Below are positions 6,885-14,029 of a stretch of DNA of 19,271 nt, one piece after another. The stretch is from Spirochaeta sp. Its GTDB lineage: Bacteria; Spirochaetota; Spirochaetia; DSM-2461. A program made the translations under genes and the position numbers. How positions within the stretch are numbered: the stretch's first letter is position 1; every line of letters begins with the position of its first letter. A model generated the notes under the pieces. The model had not been told where the DNA came from. It saw nothing but the letters and a program-made list of their open reading frames with translations, and did no database searches. Location: the NCBI GenBank assembly GCA_030592625.1, contig JAUVIY010000014.1:1-19271 (forward strand), read 5' to 3'.

Positions 6885-7814
6885 ATGAACTCATACCTGA
6901 CGGCTCCCATATTCAACCCTATTCTGCTCGACCTTCCCGGCCCCCTTGCGGTCAGCTGGTATGGCATGATGTATCTCTGTGGTTTTCTTTTCGCCTATTT
7001 TTTCGTTAAAAGCCATATAAAGAAACGGAAAATCATTATGAGCACCGACGAATTTTCCAATATCCTGGCCCTGATTTTCATCGGTGTATTGGCCGGGGGA
7101 CGGCTCGGTTTCTGCCTCTTCGTCCACCCATCCTACTATCTGCGCCATCCGTTAGAGATTCTCGCCGTCTGGGACGGTGGGATGTACTTCTTCGGCGGCC
7201 TGTTCGCCGCCATGTTCCTGCCCTGGATCTACACCCGGAAAACCAGGCTGAAATACCTCGATGTAGCCGATCTCATCATCATTCCCGCCCCCATGGCCCT
7301 GGCCTTCGGCCGCTGGGGCAACTTCATCAACGGGGAATTCTGGGGCAAGCCCAGCCGCACTCCCTGGGCCATGGTGTTCGATACGGTTCCCATGGCCGAC
7401 CGTTTCGATGCAACCGAATCATGGGTGGCCGAATGGATCGCTGAAATCGGCATGAAAGCACCCGTCTCAGGTCTGGTGAACCTGCCCCGACATCCGGTAC
7501 AGCTGTACGAACTGATCCTCGAAGGTATCATTCTCTTCTTCATTTTACTGCTGTTCCGGAATATCGGAAAACCCAAACCCCGGGGATCGGTACTGAGCCT
7601 GTTTCTCCTGGGATATGGACTGATGCGATTCTGGATCGAATTCTACCGGCATCCCACGAGTCACTCTGCGCTCATCCTCGGCAGCGACTGGTTCACCATC
7701 AGTATGCTCTTCAGCCTGCCGATGATTATGGCCGGAATCCTGGGGCTTATTTTGAGTTTCAAGCGCGGCATACCCAATGAAATCTATGGGAATCCCAAGA
7801 AAAAGCGCAAATGA
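6885..7814 (+). CDS. lgt: Prolipoprotein diacylglyceryl transferase
   Basis: This 309-aa polytopic inner-membrane enzyme transfers diacylglyceryl from phosphatidylglycerol to the lipobox cysteine of prolipoproteins. The signature FGRWGNFINGEFWG is at 141-154, with Arg143 and Asn146 at the same positions as in E. coli Lgt. RHPVQLYE (202-209) and LMRFWIEFYR (246-255), which carries the second essential arginine at 248, are also present. Seven hydrophobic segments fit the family. One key position differs: the usual SFHGG motif reads YFFGG here, so Phe103 replaces the histidine reported as essential in E. coli. The stop overlaps the start of the sulfotransferase gene (ATGA). The upstream region holds a CRP-type palindrome. 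The lipoprotein encoded at 195-626 would be a substrate. Confidence 0.93.
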   Translation: MNSYLTAPIFNPILLDLPGPLAVSWYGMMYLCGFLFAYFFVKSHIKKRKIIMSTDEFSNILALIFIGVLAGGRLGFCLFVHPSYYLRHPLEILAVWDGGMYFFGGLFAAMFLPWIYTRKTRLKYLDVADLIIIPAPMALAFGRWGNFINGEFWGKPSRTPWAMVFDTVPMADRFDATESWVAEWIAEIGMKAPVSGLVNLPRHPVQLYELILEGIILFFILLLFRNIGKPKPRGSVLSLFLLGYGLMRFWIEFYRHPTSHSALILGSDWFTISMLFSLPMIMAGILGLILSFKRGIPNEIYGNPKKKRK

Positions 7815-8965
7815 TGCCTTTTAACTGGGCTCATCTGTTCCGGCAGGCCTTCCGCTCGGTATTCGGAACCCGGGGAACTCATCGCCGTCTTACGGTGCAC
7901 CGCGCCGGAGTGCTGACGGTATTCTGGATTCTGTTCATTCCCCACCAGATACTCACCCGCATCTGTCTTTTGCTGGACAATATCCTGTATCCCCGCTGGA
8001 GGCAAACTCCCGTAAACGAACCGCTCTTCATCACCGGTCTGTTCCGAAGCGGTACCACCTTCCTCCACCGGCTGATGGCCGGGGATGAAAACACCTTCAG
8101 CGCCTTTAAAACCTGGGAAATCTACCTGGCCCCTTCCATACTGCAGAGAAAGATTCTCAAGGCCTGGAAAAGATTCGATCAACGGATCGGTTCCCCGGCC
8201 ATAAAATGGCTGCAGCGCTACAATTCACGCAGCCTGGGTGAAATCCGTTTCCATCAGGTAGGCCTCTGGAAGGAAGAAGAGGACGAAGGATTGTTGCTCT
8301 TCCTCTGGGACTCCCTATTCACCTGGTTCTTCTTCCCCGATACCACCGGTATCCGGGACTATCAGTTCGCCGACCGGGAGATGAGCCGGGGACGGCAGAA
8401 CCGGAAGCTGAATTTCTACAAATCCTGTATCAAGCGGCACCTCTATTGCCATCCGAATGCCTCGGTCTACCTATCGAAGAATCCGGCCTTCACACCGAAA
8501 CTCGCCTGCCTCAAGGAGGCGTTCCCGGATGCCCGCATCGTCTATATTGTGATGGATCCCGCCCGGGTCCTGGTATCCCAGGCCGCCTGGTTTTCATTCT
8601 GCTGGAATTACTTCTCCTCCCCCACCAAGCAATATCCATTCACAGATGAGCTTTTTGAAATGACCCGACACTGGTATTCCTACCCACTGGAACTTCTCGA
8701 CGACTGGGATTCTTCAGACTATCTCATTGTCGACTACCGGAAACTCATCGCCCGGCCGGTGGCGACCATCGCCGGACTCTACACCCATTTCGGCCTGAAA
8801 ATGAGCAGGGGATACAGGGTCTGGCTGACAGAGAACTCCCGGCTTACCGACGAGTATGCCGGCGCCCGCCGGCTCAGTCTGGAAGAGGTGGGATACGACG
8901 CGGAAACGGTCAGGAAAAACTTCGCAGAGGTATACGAACGCTTCGATTTCTCCGACCCGGACTGA
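7811..8965 (+). CDS. Membrane-associated sulfotransferase-family protein
   Basis: This 384-aa protein belongs to the P-loop-like sulfotransferase superfamily (Sulfotransfer_3 type), which moves sulfate from PAPS to a hydroxyl or amine acceptor. The 5'-phosphosulfate loop is FITGLFRSGTTFLHRLMA (73-90). The 3'-phosphate region is around IVYIVMDPARVLVSQAAW, where the usual R-DP is changed to M-DP. The basic N-terminus (1-31) is followed by a hydrophobic stretch (about 33-54), so the enzyme is probably held at the membrane. The ATG at 7811 overlaps the lgt stop by 4 bp, which implies translational coupling. The acceptor is unknown; a lipid, a glycan or an envelope protein is plausible from the lgt link. 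Similar enzymes occur as putative sulfotransferases of unknown acceptor. Confidence 0.8.
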   Translation: MMPFNWAHLFRQAFRSVFGTRGTHRRLTVHRAGVLTVFWILFIPHQILTRICLLLDNILYPRWRQTPVNEPLFITGLFRSGTTFLHRLMAGDENTFSAFKTWEIYLAPSILQRKILKAWKRFDQRIGSPAIKWLQRYNSRSLGEIRFHQVGLWKEEEDEGLLLFLWDSLFTWFFFPDTTGIRDYQFADREMSRGRQNRKLNFYKSCIKRHLYCHPNASVYLSKNPAFTPKLACLKEAFPDARIVYIVMDPARVLVSQAAWFSFCWNYFSSPTKQYPFTDELFEMTRHWYSYPLELLDDWDSSDYLIVDYRKLIARPVATIAGLYTHFGLKMSRGYRVWLTENSRLTDEYAGARRLSLEEVGYDAETVRKNFAEVYERFDFSDPD

Positions 8966-9022
8966 TAAAACTCACCGTGCGCCTTTCTCAGCTGATTCCC
9001 CGTTGCAACAAGATATTCACAT

Positions 9023-9054
9023 TTGACTTATTTATGGAAATACCATATATATGG
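9023..9054 (+). promoter_or_regulatory. vapBC promoter with palindromic operator on the -10 box
   Basis: TTGACT (9023-9028), a 17-bp spacer and TATATA (9046-9051) form a strong sigma-70-type promoter. A perfect 12-bp palindrome, CCATATATATGG (9043-9054), lies over the -10 box. An upstream ATGG at 9034-9037 adds a third half-site, giving ATGG/CCAT/ATGG. Autorepression by the VapBC complex at such a palindrome is typical of these loci. The predicted transcription start coincides with about the ATG at 9058. Confidence 0.65.
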
Positions 9055-9057
9055 CAC

Positions 9058-9312
9058 ATGAAAACCACTCTTAATATCAGGGATGATTTGTTCAGACGAG
9101 CCAAGGCTCAAGCCGCACTAATGGGAGTTTCCCTGGGGCGATTCCTCGAAGAATCATTGGAACGCATGCTTCAGGACGATTCGAAGAAACCTGGATATTG
9201 GTCCGAATGGGCTCAAACCCAACCTATGGTGTCCCGGGAAGCTGCAAAAAGCCTTGAAAACATTTTCCTGGATCCGGATTTCAGAAAAATTGATCCGGAG
9301 ATGTGGTCGTGA
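9058..9312 (+). CDS. vapB: VapB-like ribbon-helix-helix antitoxin
   Basis: This is an 84-aa protein. Residues 1-40 (MKTTLNIRDDLFRRAKAQA...) have the beta-strand plus two-helix pattern of ribbon-helix-helix DNA-binding antitoxins. The C-terminal half (PGYWSEWAQTQPMV...) would wrap the toxin. An in-frame ATG at 8977 exists, but the family motif begins at 9058 and the promoter at 9023-9051 lies between the two. With that promoter the mRNA would start at or within a base or two of the ATG, so translation is probably leaderless; no Shine-Dalgarno sequence is present. It overlaps vapC by 4 bp (GTGA). It neutralises VapC and represses the operon. Confidence 0.85.
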   Translation: MKTTLNIRDDLFRRAKAQAALMGVSLGRFLEESLERMLQDDSKKPGYWSEWAQTQPMVSREAAKSLENIFLDPDFRKIDPEMWS

Positions 9313-9689
9313 TCCTCGATACCAATGCCGTATCGGCTCTGGCTCAAAAAAACCAAACCCTTATACAAAAGCTGAGTGAAGCTCGGAGATTGGCCGTTAC
9401 GGTGATATCCCTGGGTGAGTATACATATGGAACACGTCAATCCAGGTTTCGTCTGGAACTCGAAACCTGGTTAAGGGAGCGATTTCTTCCTTTCGTGGAA
9501 ATACTCTTCCCGGACCTTTCTACAGTCGAGCATTACGCCGATATTCGTACCGAACTTAAAGCGGAAGGTACTCCCATTCCTGCGAATAATATCTGGATCG
9601 CTGCCCTGGCCAGGCAATATAGCTTACCAGTACTTAGTCTGGACCGACACTTCGATCAGGTGAAATCATTGGATCGTATCGTGTGGTGA
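9309..9689 (+). CDS. vapC: VapC-like PIN-domain toxin
   Basis: This is a 126-aa PIN-domain ribonuclease, expected to be Mg2+-dependent and to cleave RNA (many VapCs cut tRNA or rRNA). The start chosen is GTG at 9309: it lies 8 nt after GGAG (9297-9300), overlaps the antitoxin TGA, and gives the typical N-terminus MILDTNAVSAL. The alternative GTG at 9303 is too close to the ribosome site. Acidic residues Asp4 (LDTN), Glu37 (LGEY) and Asp112 (LSLDRHF) are present. At the usual third acidic site (IP.NDIWIAA) the sequence reads IPANNIWIAA, so Asn94 replaces Asp. Activity may therefore be altered. Confidence 0.88.
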   Translation: MILDTNAVSALAQKNQTLIQKLSEARRLAVTVISLGEYTYGTRQSRFRLELETWLRERFLPFVEILFPDLSTVEHYADIRTELKAEGTPIPANNIWIAALARQYSLPVLSLDRHFDQVKSLDRIVW

Positions 9690-9774
9690 TTGGTGAAGCT
9701 CGTCATGCACCTTATCTCAGCATATCATCTGTTAAAAACCGTTGGTTTCGATTTATAAAACAATATGTGAATCT

Positions 9775-10149
9775 CTAGTAGATTTCTATTCTATTGAAGA
9801 CTGAGTATGTCATGTAGTCATCCTCTGACATACTGGGATCGAACTTTACGATTTTGAGAGCACAGAAGTCTGTTACAAGAGATAAAACAATCTTTTGTTC
9901 TGCCCAGAGGTGTATCGGCCCGATTTCCGTATCAAATACTTCCGGTTCGCCGTAGATGGTCTTGTATGCCTGAGAAAGCAAATGAAGTAAATTGAGTGCT
10001 TCCTGACAAGACCAGAAGTACACGATGATCCAGAACATCGTGTACTTGCCATCTATAAAGATGTAACCAACACGTTGACTAACGTTCAATCCATTATCCT
10101 TACCAAGACCAAATACGATGGTGAAGGAATTGAAATTCCTTTCCCTCAC
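9775..10149 (-). CDS. Unrecognised 124-aa protein, perhaps a 5'-truncated remnant
   Basis: The frame starts with GTG at 10149 directly after an in-frame TAG and ends at 9775. The protein has one hydrophobic aromatic stretch (TMFWIIVYFW, 37-46) and then a soluble-looking part (GPIHLWAEQKIVLSLVTDF). It matches no family I recognise. The start region overlaps a perfect 8-bp inverted repeat (10124-10131 and 10134-10141), and there is no good ribosome site, so the true N-terminus may be lost. It lies between vapBC and the sugar module and shares their lower G+C. It might be an accessory or transferred gene fragment. Confidence 0.4.
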   Translation of the reverse strand: MRERNFNSFTIVFGLGKDNGLNVSQRVGYIFIDGKYTMFWIIVYFWSCQEALNLLHLLSQAYKTIYGEPEVFDTEIGPIHLWAEQKIVLSLVTDFCALKIVKFDPSMSEDDYMTYSVFNRIEIY

Positions 10150-10281
10150 CTAAGTCTGTATGCCGGATCAGCTACAGAATCTTTGCCGGTCTCTATTAGT
10201 AATTCCGATAATAGTGATTGATCAGAGGCCTGTCGGCATCTGCGAACCCCCCAATGCTTAAAGCATTCAGGAATCCCTGCA

Positions 10282-11763
10282 TTACAAAAGAGGTCCATAT
10301 TCTTCATCTTTTGGGCCATCTAGAACGTCAATTTTCAGATTCTCAAGCCATATATCAGCGCTTTCAATATAAAAACCAACTCTTTCCTGCTGAATATATT
10401 GAATATCTATTAAGCTTAGCATTATTCTCCCACCAATGGAAAGTTCAATATACCCGCCATAACATATTAACTGGACATCATAACATCTTTCCTTATTTAC
10501 GCTAAAAGCGCTTCCTTGAAGATGCTTATATAAAAAGGAGCTGTCAAATTTCCCCTTTTCATTTTTCCCCCATATGAAAATATTGGCCATTCCTTTCATC
10601 AAATCCAGTTTGATGTAATAACCATTTGTCTTTTCGTCCCCTCGGAAAAAAATACCGGTTTTTCCACGTCCTGACATTTTGATCCGATAACTCATTCGGA
10701 AATTAGAGACAGGGTACTGAATAACAAATATTTCATATCCGCTTCCCGATCTCAATTCTATTTTATCTCCTTCAATACAAGACGAGGTAGAAGGATTGTC
10801 AAGGACAGTATTAACAGAACATTCTGAAGGCAGATGTATAGTTTTTTTAACAACTCTGTCAAAATCACGATAAGACATTAGAAATAAATGTCCATCGGGA
10901 GCCAGAGCAACTTCTTTTGGCGGGGGGAGCAATCTGACAGGTATAGGATCCTGGTCGTTAACAAAAAAATTCCACAGTAGAATACGTCCATCCTCCATTT
11001 TTTTAATCCTGGCTGCATAGTTGCCATTTGGAAGCAGTGTATTATCAAAAAAAGATTTATATTCCCCAAAAAGAGAAGAGGAGTACCAGTAGTGTACTCT
11101 GATGTCTTCTCTGATTCCTCCAAACAGATAATACACATTCTGTATTTTTAGAATATTCGGCACTTCTACATCATCATACATTCGTGGATAATAAAGAGGC
11201 GGTAGCCAGGTAAATTTATCTGGCTTAACTTCCCTGGCCACTCCTACACAACCGCGCCGTATTACAGGCCCTCTGTTGGTTCTGGCATTTACTAAAAGAA
11301 TCCTGACCTCACCCTCTTGATAAAAAAAAGGATCTCTGCAGCTTACCCACCCTCTTCCTTCAATAAGATTGTTTTCATAATGGGGGCCTTCAATAGAAAG
11401 CGGATAAGAACCGGATCTATCTTTTTCCCAGGAAAGAAGATCTTTTGAGCGAGCCATCCCAACCCGCTGTATTCTTCCTTTCTCTCTCCTTGCAATACCC
11501 GTGTAGAACATACGCCATCCATTCAAGCGCTCCGGGTCTCTGGATAGATGCATTGTCCATAGCATGTCATCATCCCACTCTCCAGGCTCTCCGATGAATA
11601 GAGCATTCTGAACCCTTTTCCACTCCAGTCCGTTCCTGCTTGTGGCATGAGCGATATAATCATGATTGGGAATTACCAGATGGAAAAGATGAAATAGCCC
11701 GTTATCATAGACAACATCAACATCTCCCAGTTCGAATGAGCTAAAACCTGATCCAGTGTACAT
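10282..11763 (-). CDS. GH32/clan GH-J-like five-bladed propeller enzyme with C-terminal beta-sandwich
   Basis: The 493-aa frame begins at ATG 11763; a TTG at 11784 could extend it. Residues 8-310 look like the five-bladed propeller of GH32/GH68/GH43. Candidate catalytic residues are Asp16 in GDVDVVYDNGLFHLFH (nucleophile site), Asp144 in the RDP motif SCRDPFFY (transition-state stabiliser) and Glu200 in DVEVPN (equivalent to the EC acid/base motif). The classical WMNDPNG is absent, so it is a distant member. Residues 345-490 form a beta-rich module like the GH32 C-terminal sandwich or a LamG/DUF1080 domain. No signal peptide is seen, so it is probably cytoplasmic. It follows the sucrose-phosphate synthase gene by 33 bp and likely acts on its product: hydrolysis, phosphorolysis or fructosyl transfer. 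Confidence 0.7.
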   Translation of the reverse strand: MYTGSGFSSFELGDVDVVYDNGLFHLFHLVIPNHDYIAHATSRNGLEWKRVQNALFIGEPGEWDDDMLWTMHLSRDPERLNGWRMFYTGIARREKGRIQRVGMARSKDLLSWEKDRSGSYPLSIEGPHYENNLIEGRGWVSCRDPFFYQEGEVRILLVNARTNRGPVIRRGCVGVAREVKPDKFTWLPPLYYPRMYDDVEVPNILKIQNVYYLFGGIREDIRVHYWYSSSLFGEYKSFFDNTLLPNGNYAARIKKMEDGRILLWNFFVNDQDPIPVRLLPPPKEVALAPDGHLFLMSYRDFDRVVKKTIHLPSECSVNTVLDNPSTSSCIEGDKIELRSGSGYEIFVIQYPVSNFRMSYRIKMSGRGKTGIFFRGDEKTNGYYIKLDLMKGMANIFIWGKNEKGKFDSSFLYKHLQGSAFSVNKERCYDVQLICYGGYIELSIGGRIMLSLIDIQYIQQERVGFYIESADIWLENLKIDVLDGPKDEEYGPLL

Positions 11764-11796
11764 AAGTATTATTCCAAAAAACAAGTGATTTCAAAT

Positions 11797-13971
11797 TTAA
11801 TCTTCGGAGTCAAATACATATTGCTTGAAGCCCTCAAGAATACCCGCGGCGTGGGTTTTTTTGGCAAAATAGATATGTCGTTGGCCCCGCAGCTGGTCCA
11901 GTTCCGGGCTGTAATTTCCAACCACAACTCCGAGCAACTCGCCGCGCAGCATTTCTTCATCATTCCCGGAATCGCCGGACACCAGGATATTTGAGAGGGG
12001 AACATTCCATTTGTAGTGCAGATAGCGAACTGCTTTCCCTTTTGATGCTTTGTAGGGAAGAATATCCAGAAACCTGCCGCCCGAGTATATAATATTGTAA
12101 CGCAGCCGATTTTTGGTGAGCAAATAATGGATATGCGCGAGGTTCTCTTCGGGGTTTTCTATATAATAGCTTAACTTGTACTTCCGCTGTGCCATCTCTT
12201 CTTGAGCGGATAGAAATTTAAGTCCATCTAAAATAGTTTTGATGCCGCTTCGGTCCCATCTTGCTGAAATGTGGGTTCGCCATCCTTTGTCGGGCAGGAG
12301 TTTGGGACCGTAGTAAATTTCTGTTCCTACCGAAGAAATGATGATGTCGGGGTGAGAAAGATTATAGGCTTCTATGACTTCGATAACCGAGTCAATATCT
12401 CGTCCGGTGGCTACTCCGAAACCGATTCGGTCGCGATTGTCTTCAATCAACCGTAAGAGCTCCTTAAGGGCTTCATCGTTTCCGATTAGTGTGTCATCGA
12501 TATCGGTGATAAACAGCTTTTTTAGCTTCGTCAGCCGCTTTCCTACAGTCCCCCGGTCGGGTGGTTGTTCTTCAGCCTGTATTTGAAGGGGCAGATTCTG
12601 TGCCTGGTCCAGGTACTGTCTGCAATGCGTTTCCCAGGAGTAATGGGAACGAGCATATTGAACCCCGTTCTGAGAATACTCCTTCCAGAGCTCTGCATTA
12701 ATCAAGATTTTCTTTAATGCGGAGGCAATTGCCTCGTGGTTGGTGACATCAACGAGAATGCCGTTTTGGCAGTTGTGAATAATATCCTTCGGCCCACCAT
12801 CATCGGTGGCTACAATCGGTAGTCCGCTGGCTGCAGCCTCGATGAGGGTAAGACCAAAGTTTTCGTTGAACGAGGGATTGACAAATACGCCCTGGGATCG
12901 CGCTGCCATACGGTACAGCTCAGGAACCTCATACTCGAAATCGTGGCGCTTGGGAATGGCCAGCTTTCCATACAGATCGAACTTATCCATGAGTAGCAGC
13001 AGTTCGGTCAGCACCTGCCGCTCATTTTCATCCTTGTCGGTAATGTCTTTACGGATACCGGCAAAAACGGCCAGGTTGGAGATAGCCTGCAACTCTTTAT
13101 CCATCCCATAGGCGGATATAAGACCGGTGATGTTTTTATTCCGATCCGGGCGCGACAGGGCGAGGATAAATGGTTTCTCCGGGTTACTAAGGAACCGCTC
13201 CAGTTCTTTCTGCATATAGAATTGAGCTTGCTTAATATTATCTCTTTCTTCGACTGCCTCGATATCAGTGAAGGTCTCATCAAAAAAGGGGAAAAAACGA
13301 CTCAGATCGATCCCCGGTGGAATCACCTGGAAATCAGTCGAAGGACTTGATTCATAGAAAGCATATTGCTCTTCCACCTCCTGATGGGTGCTGGCAATGA
13401 TCTTATCGGCCATGCCGAGGATTTCTTCCTCGGCATGAATTCTCTGTTCGAAATGATACTGCTTTTCTATTTCTTCTTCTTTGAGCCCATCCTCCAATAG
13501 TCTCTGCTTTTTTATCCGACCCAAAGAATGCCCGGTAAAAACAAGAGGAGCCCCCAGAAGGGTTGCCAGTTCCTTGCCGACATAACCGGCATCAGCGTAA
13601 TGGCCATGAATAATATCGGGAATATCATTCTCGTCTTTTATAAACTTGAGAACCCGATCAATATATTCATCAAGGTGAGGCCAGAGCAGCTCTTTGCGGA
13701 TATACTTGCCGCCTCCGCACTGGATCCGAATAATGCGTGTTTTATTTGAGAGTTTCTCTATGGGCCGACTGTAAGCGGGGGAAAACGTCTTTTCGCGGAT
13801 CAGTCGCGTGAACAGGTCAACCTTACGAACCTCTTCTCTTTCACCAAGGGCCCGGGCTAGTTCCAGTACGTATTTGACCTGGCCTCCGGTGTCTGCATTA
13901 TGACCCATCTCAACACTTGTACCGCGAACCAGTCCGTGGATACTGAATAACTGAATATAGAGGTTTTTCAT
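11797..13971 (-). CDS. Bifunctional sucrose-phosphate synthase / sucrose-phosphate phosphatase
   Basis: This is a 724-aa protein. The N-terminal half (1-460) is a GT4 GT-B glycosyltransferase: it starts MKNLYIQLFSIHGLVRG, has NADTGGQVKYV (about 24-34), TGHSLG near 150, and the EX7E motif NENFGLTLIE with GLPIVATDDGGP near 370. It should make sucrose-6-phosphate (or a close fructoside phosphate) from nucleotide-sugar and fructose-6-phosphate. The C-terminal part (about 480-724) is a HAD phosphatase: DIDDTL (near 488), ATGRDID, SKGKAV and GDSGNDEEML (near 664), all intact, so it should remove the phosphate. ATG 13989 is an alternative start; 13971 matches the family N-terminus. With the downstream GH-J enzyme it forms a two-gene module, probably for an osmolyte. 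The product (sucrose or mannosylfructose) cannot be settled from sequence. Confidence 0.88.
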   Translation of the reverse strand: MKNLYIQLFSIHGLVRGTSVEMGHNADTGGQVKYVLELARALGEREEVRKVDLFTRLIREKTFSPAYSRPIEKLSNKTRIIRIQCGGGKYIRKELLWPHLDEYIDRVLKFIKDENDIPDIIHGHYADAGYVGKELATLLGAPLVFTGHSLGRIKKQRLLEDGLKEEEIEKQYHFEQRIHAEEEILGMADKIIASTHQEVEEQYAFYESSPSTDFQVIPPGIDLSRFFPFFDETFTDIEAVEERDNIKQAQFYMQKELERFLSNPEKPFILALSRPDRNKNITGLISAYGMDKELQAISNLAVFAGIRKDITDKDENERQVLTELLLLMDKFDLYGKLAIPKRHDFEYEVPELYRMAARSQGVFVNPSFNENFGLTLIEAAASGLPIVATDDGGPKDIIHNCQNGILVDVTNHEAIASALKKILINAELWKEYSQNGVQYARSHYSWETHCRQYLDQAQNLPLQIQAEEQPPDRGTVGKRLTKLKKLFITDIDDTLIGNDEALKELLRLIEDNRDRIGFGVATGRDIDSVIEVIEAYNLSHPDIIISSVGTEIYYGPKLLPDKGWRTHISARWDRSGIKTILDGLKFLSAQEEMAQRKYKLSYYIENPEENLAHIHYLLTKNRLRYNIIYSGGRFLDILPYKASKGKAVRYLHYKWNVPLSNILVSGDSGNDEEMLRGELLGVVVGNYSPELDQLRGQRHIYFAKKTHAAGILEGFKQYVFDSED

Positions 13972-14009
13972 TCTTATTAAGTTTATCATAGATCAAAACA
14001 ACTCTGAAA

Positions 14010-14029
14010 TAGAGGCTCTTTCAAAAATC
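14010..14029. repeat. Left terminal inverted repeat of the IS
   Basis: The sequence TAGAGGCTCTTTCAAAAATC matches, in reverse complement, bases 15367-15386 with no mismatch over 20 bp. The first base belongs to the AAAT target duplication if that reading is correct. Confidence 0.9.

Noticed and set aside
8977..9057. 27 extra N-terminal codons on the VapB antitoxin
   Set aside because: The strong promoter lies inside this stretch and the family motif starts at 9058.
9736..9748. AAACC-GTT-GGTTT as a terminator after vapC
   Set aside because: The stem is only 5 bp, A/T-rich and without a T-tract.
10253..10267. AATGCT-TAA-AGCATT hairpin after the GH-J gene as a terminator
   Set aside because: The stem is 6 bp and on the minus strand is followed by G residues, not T.
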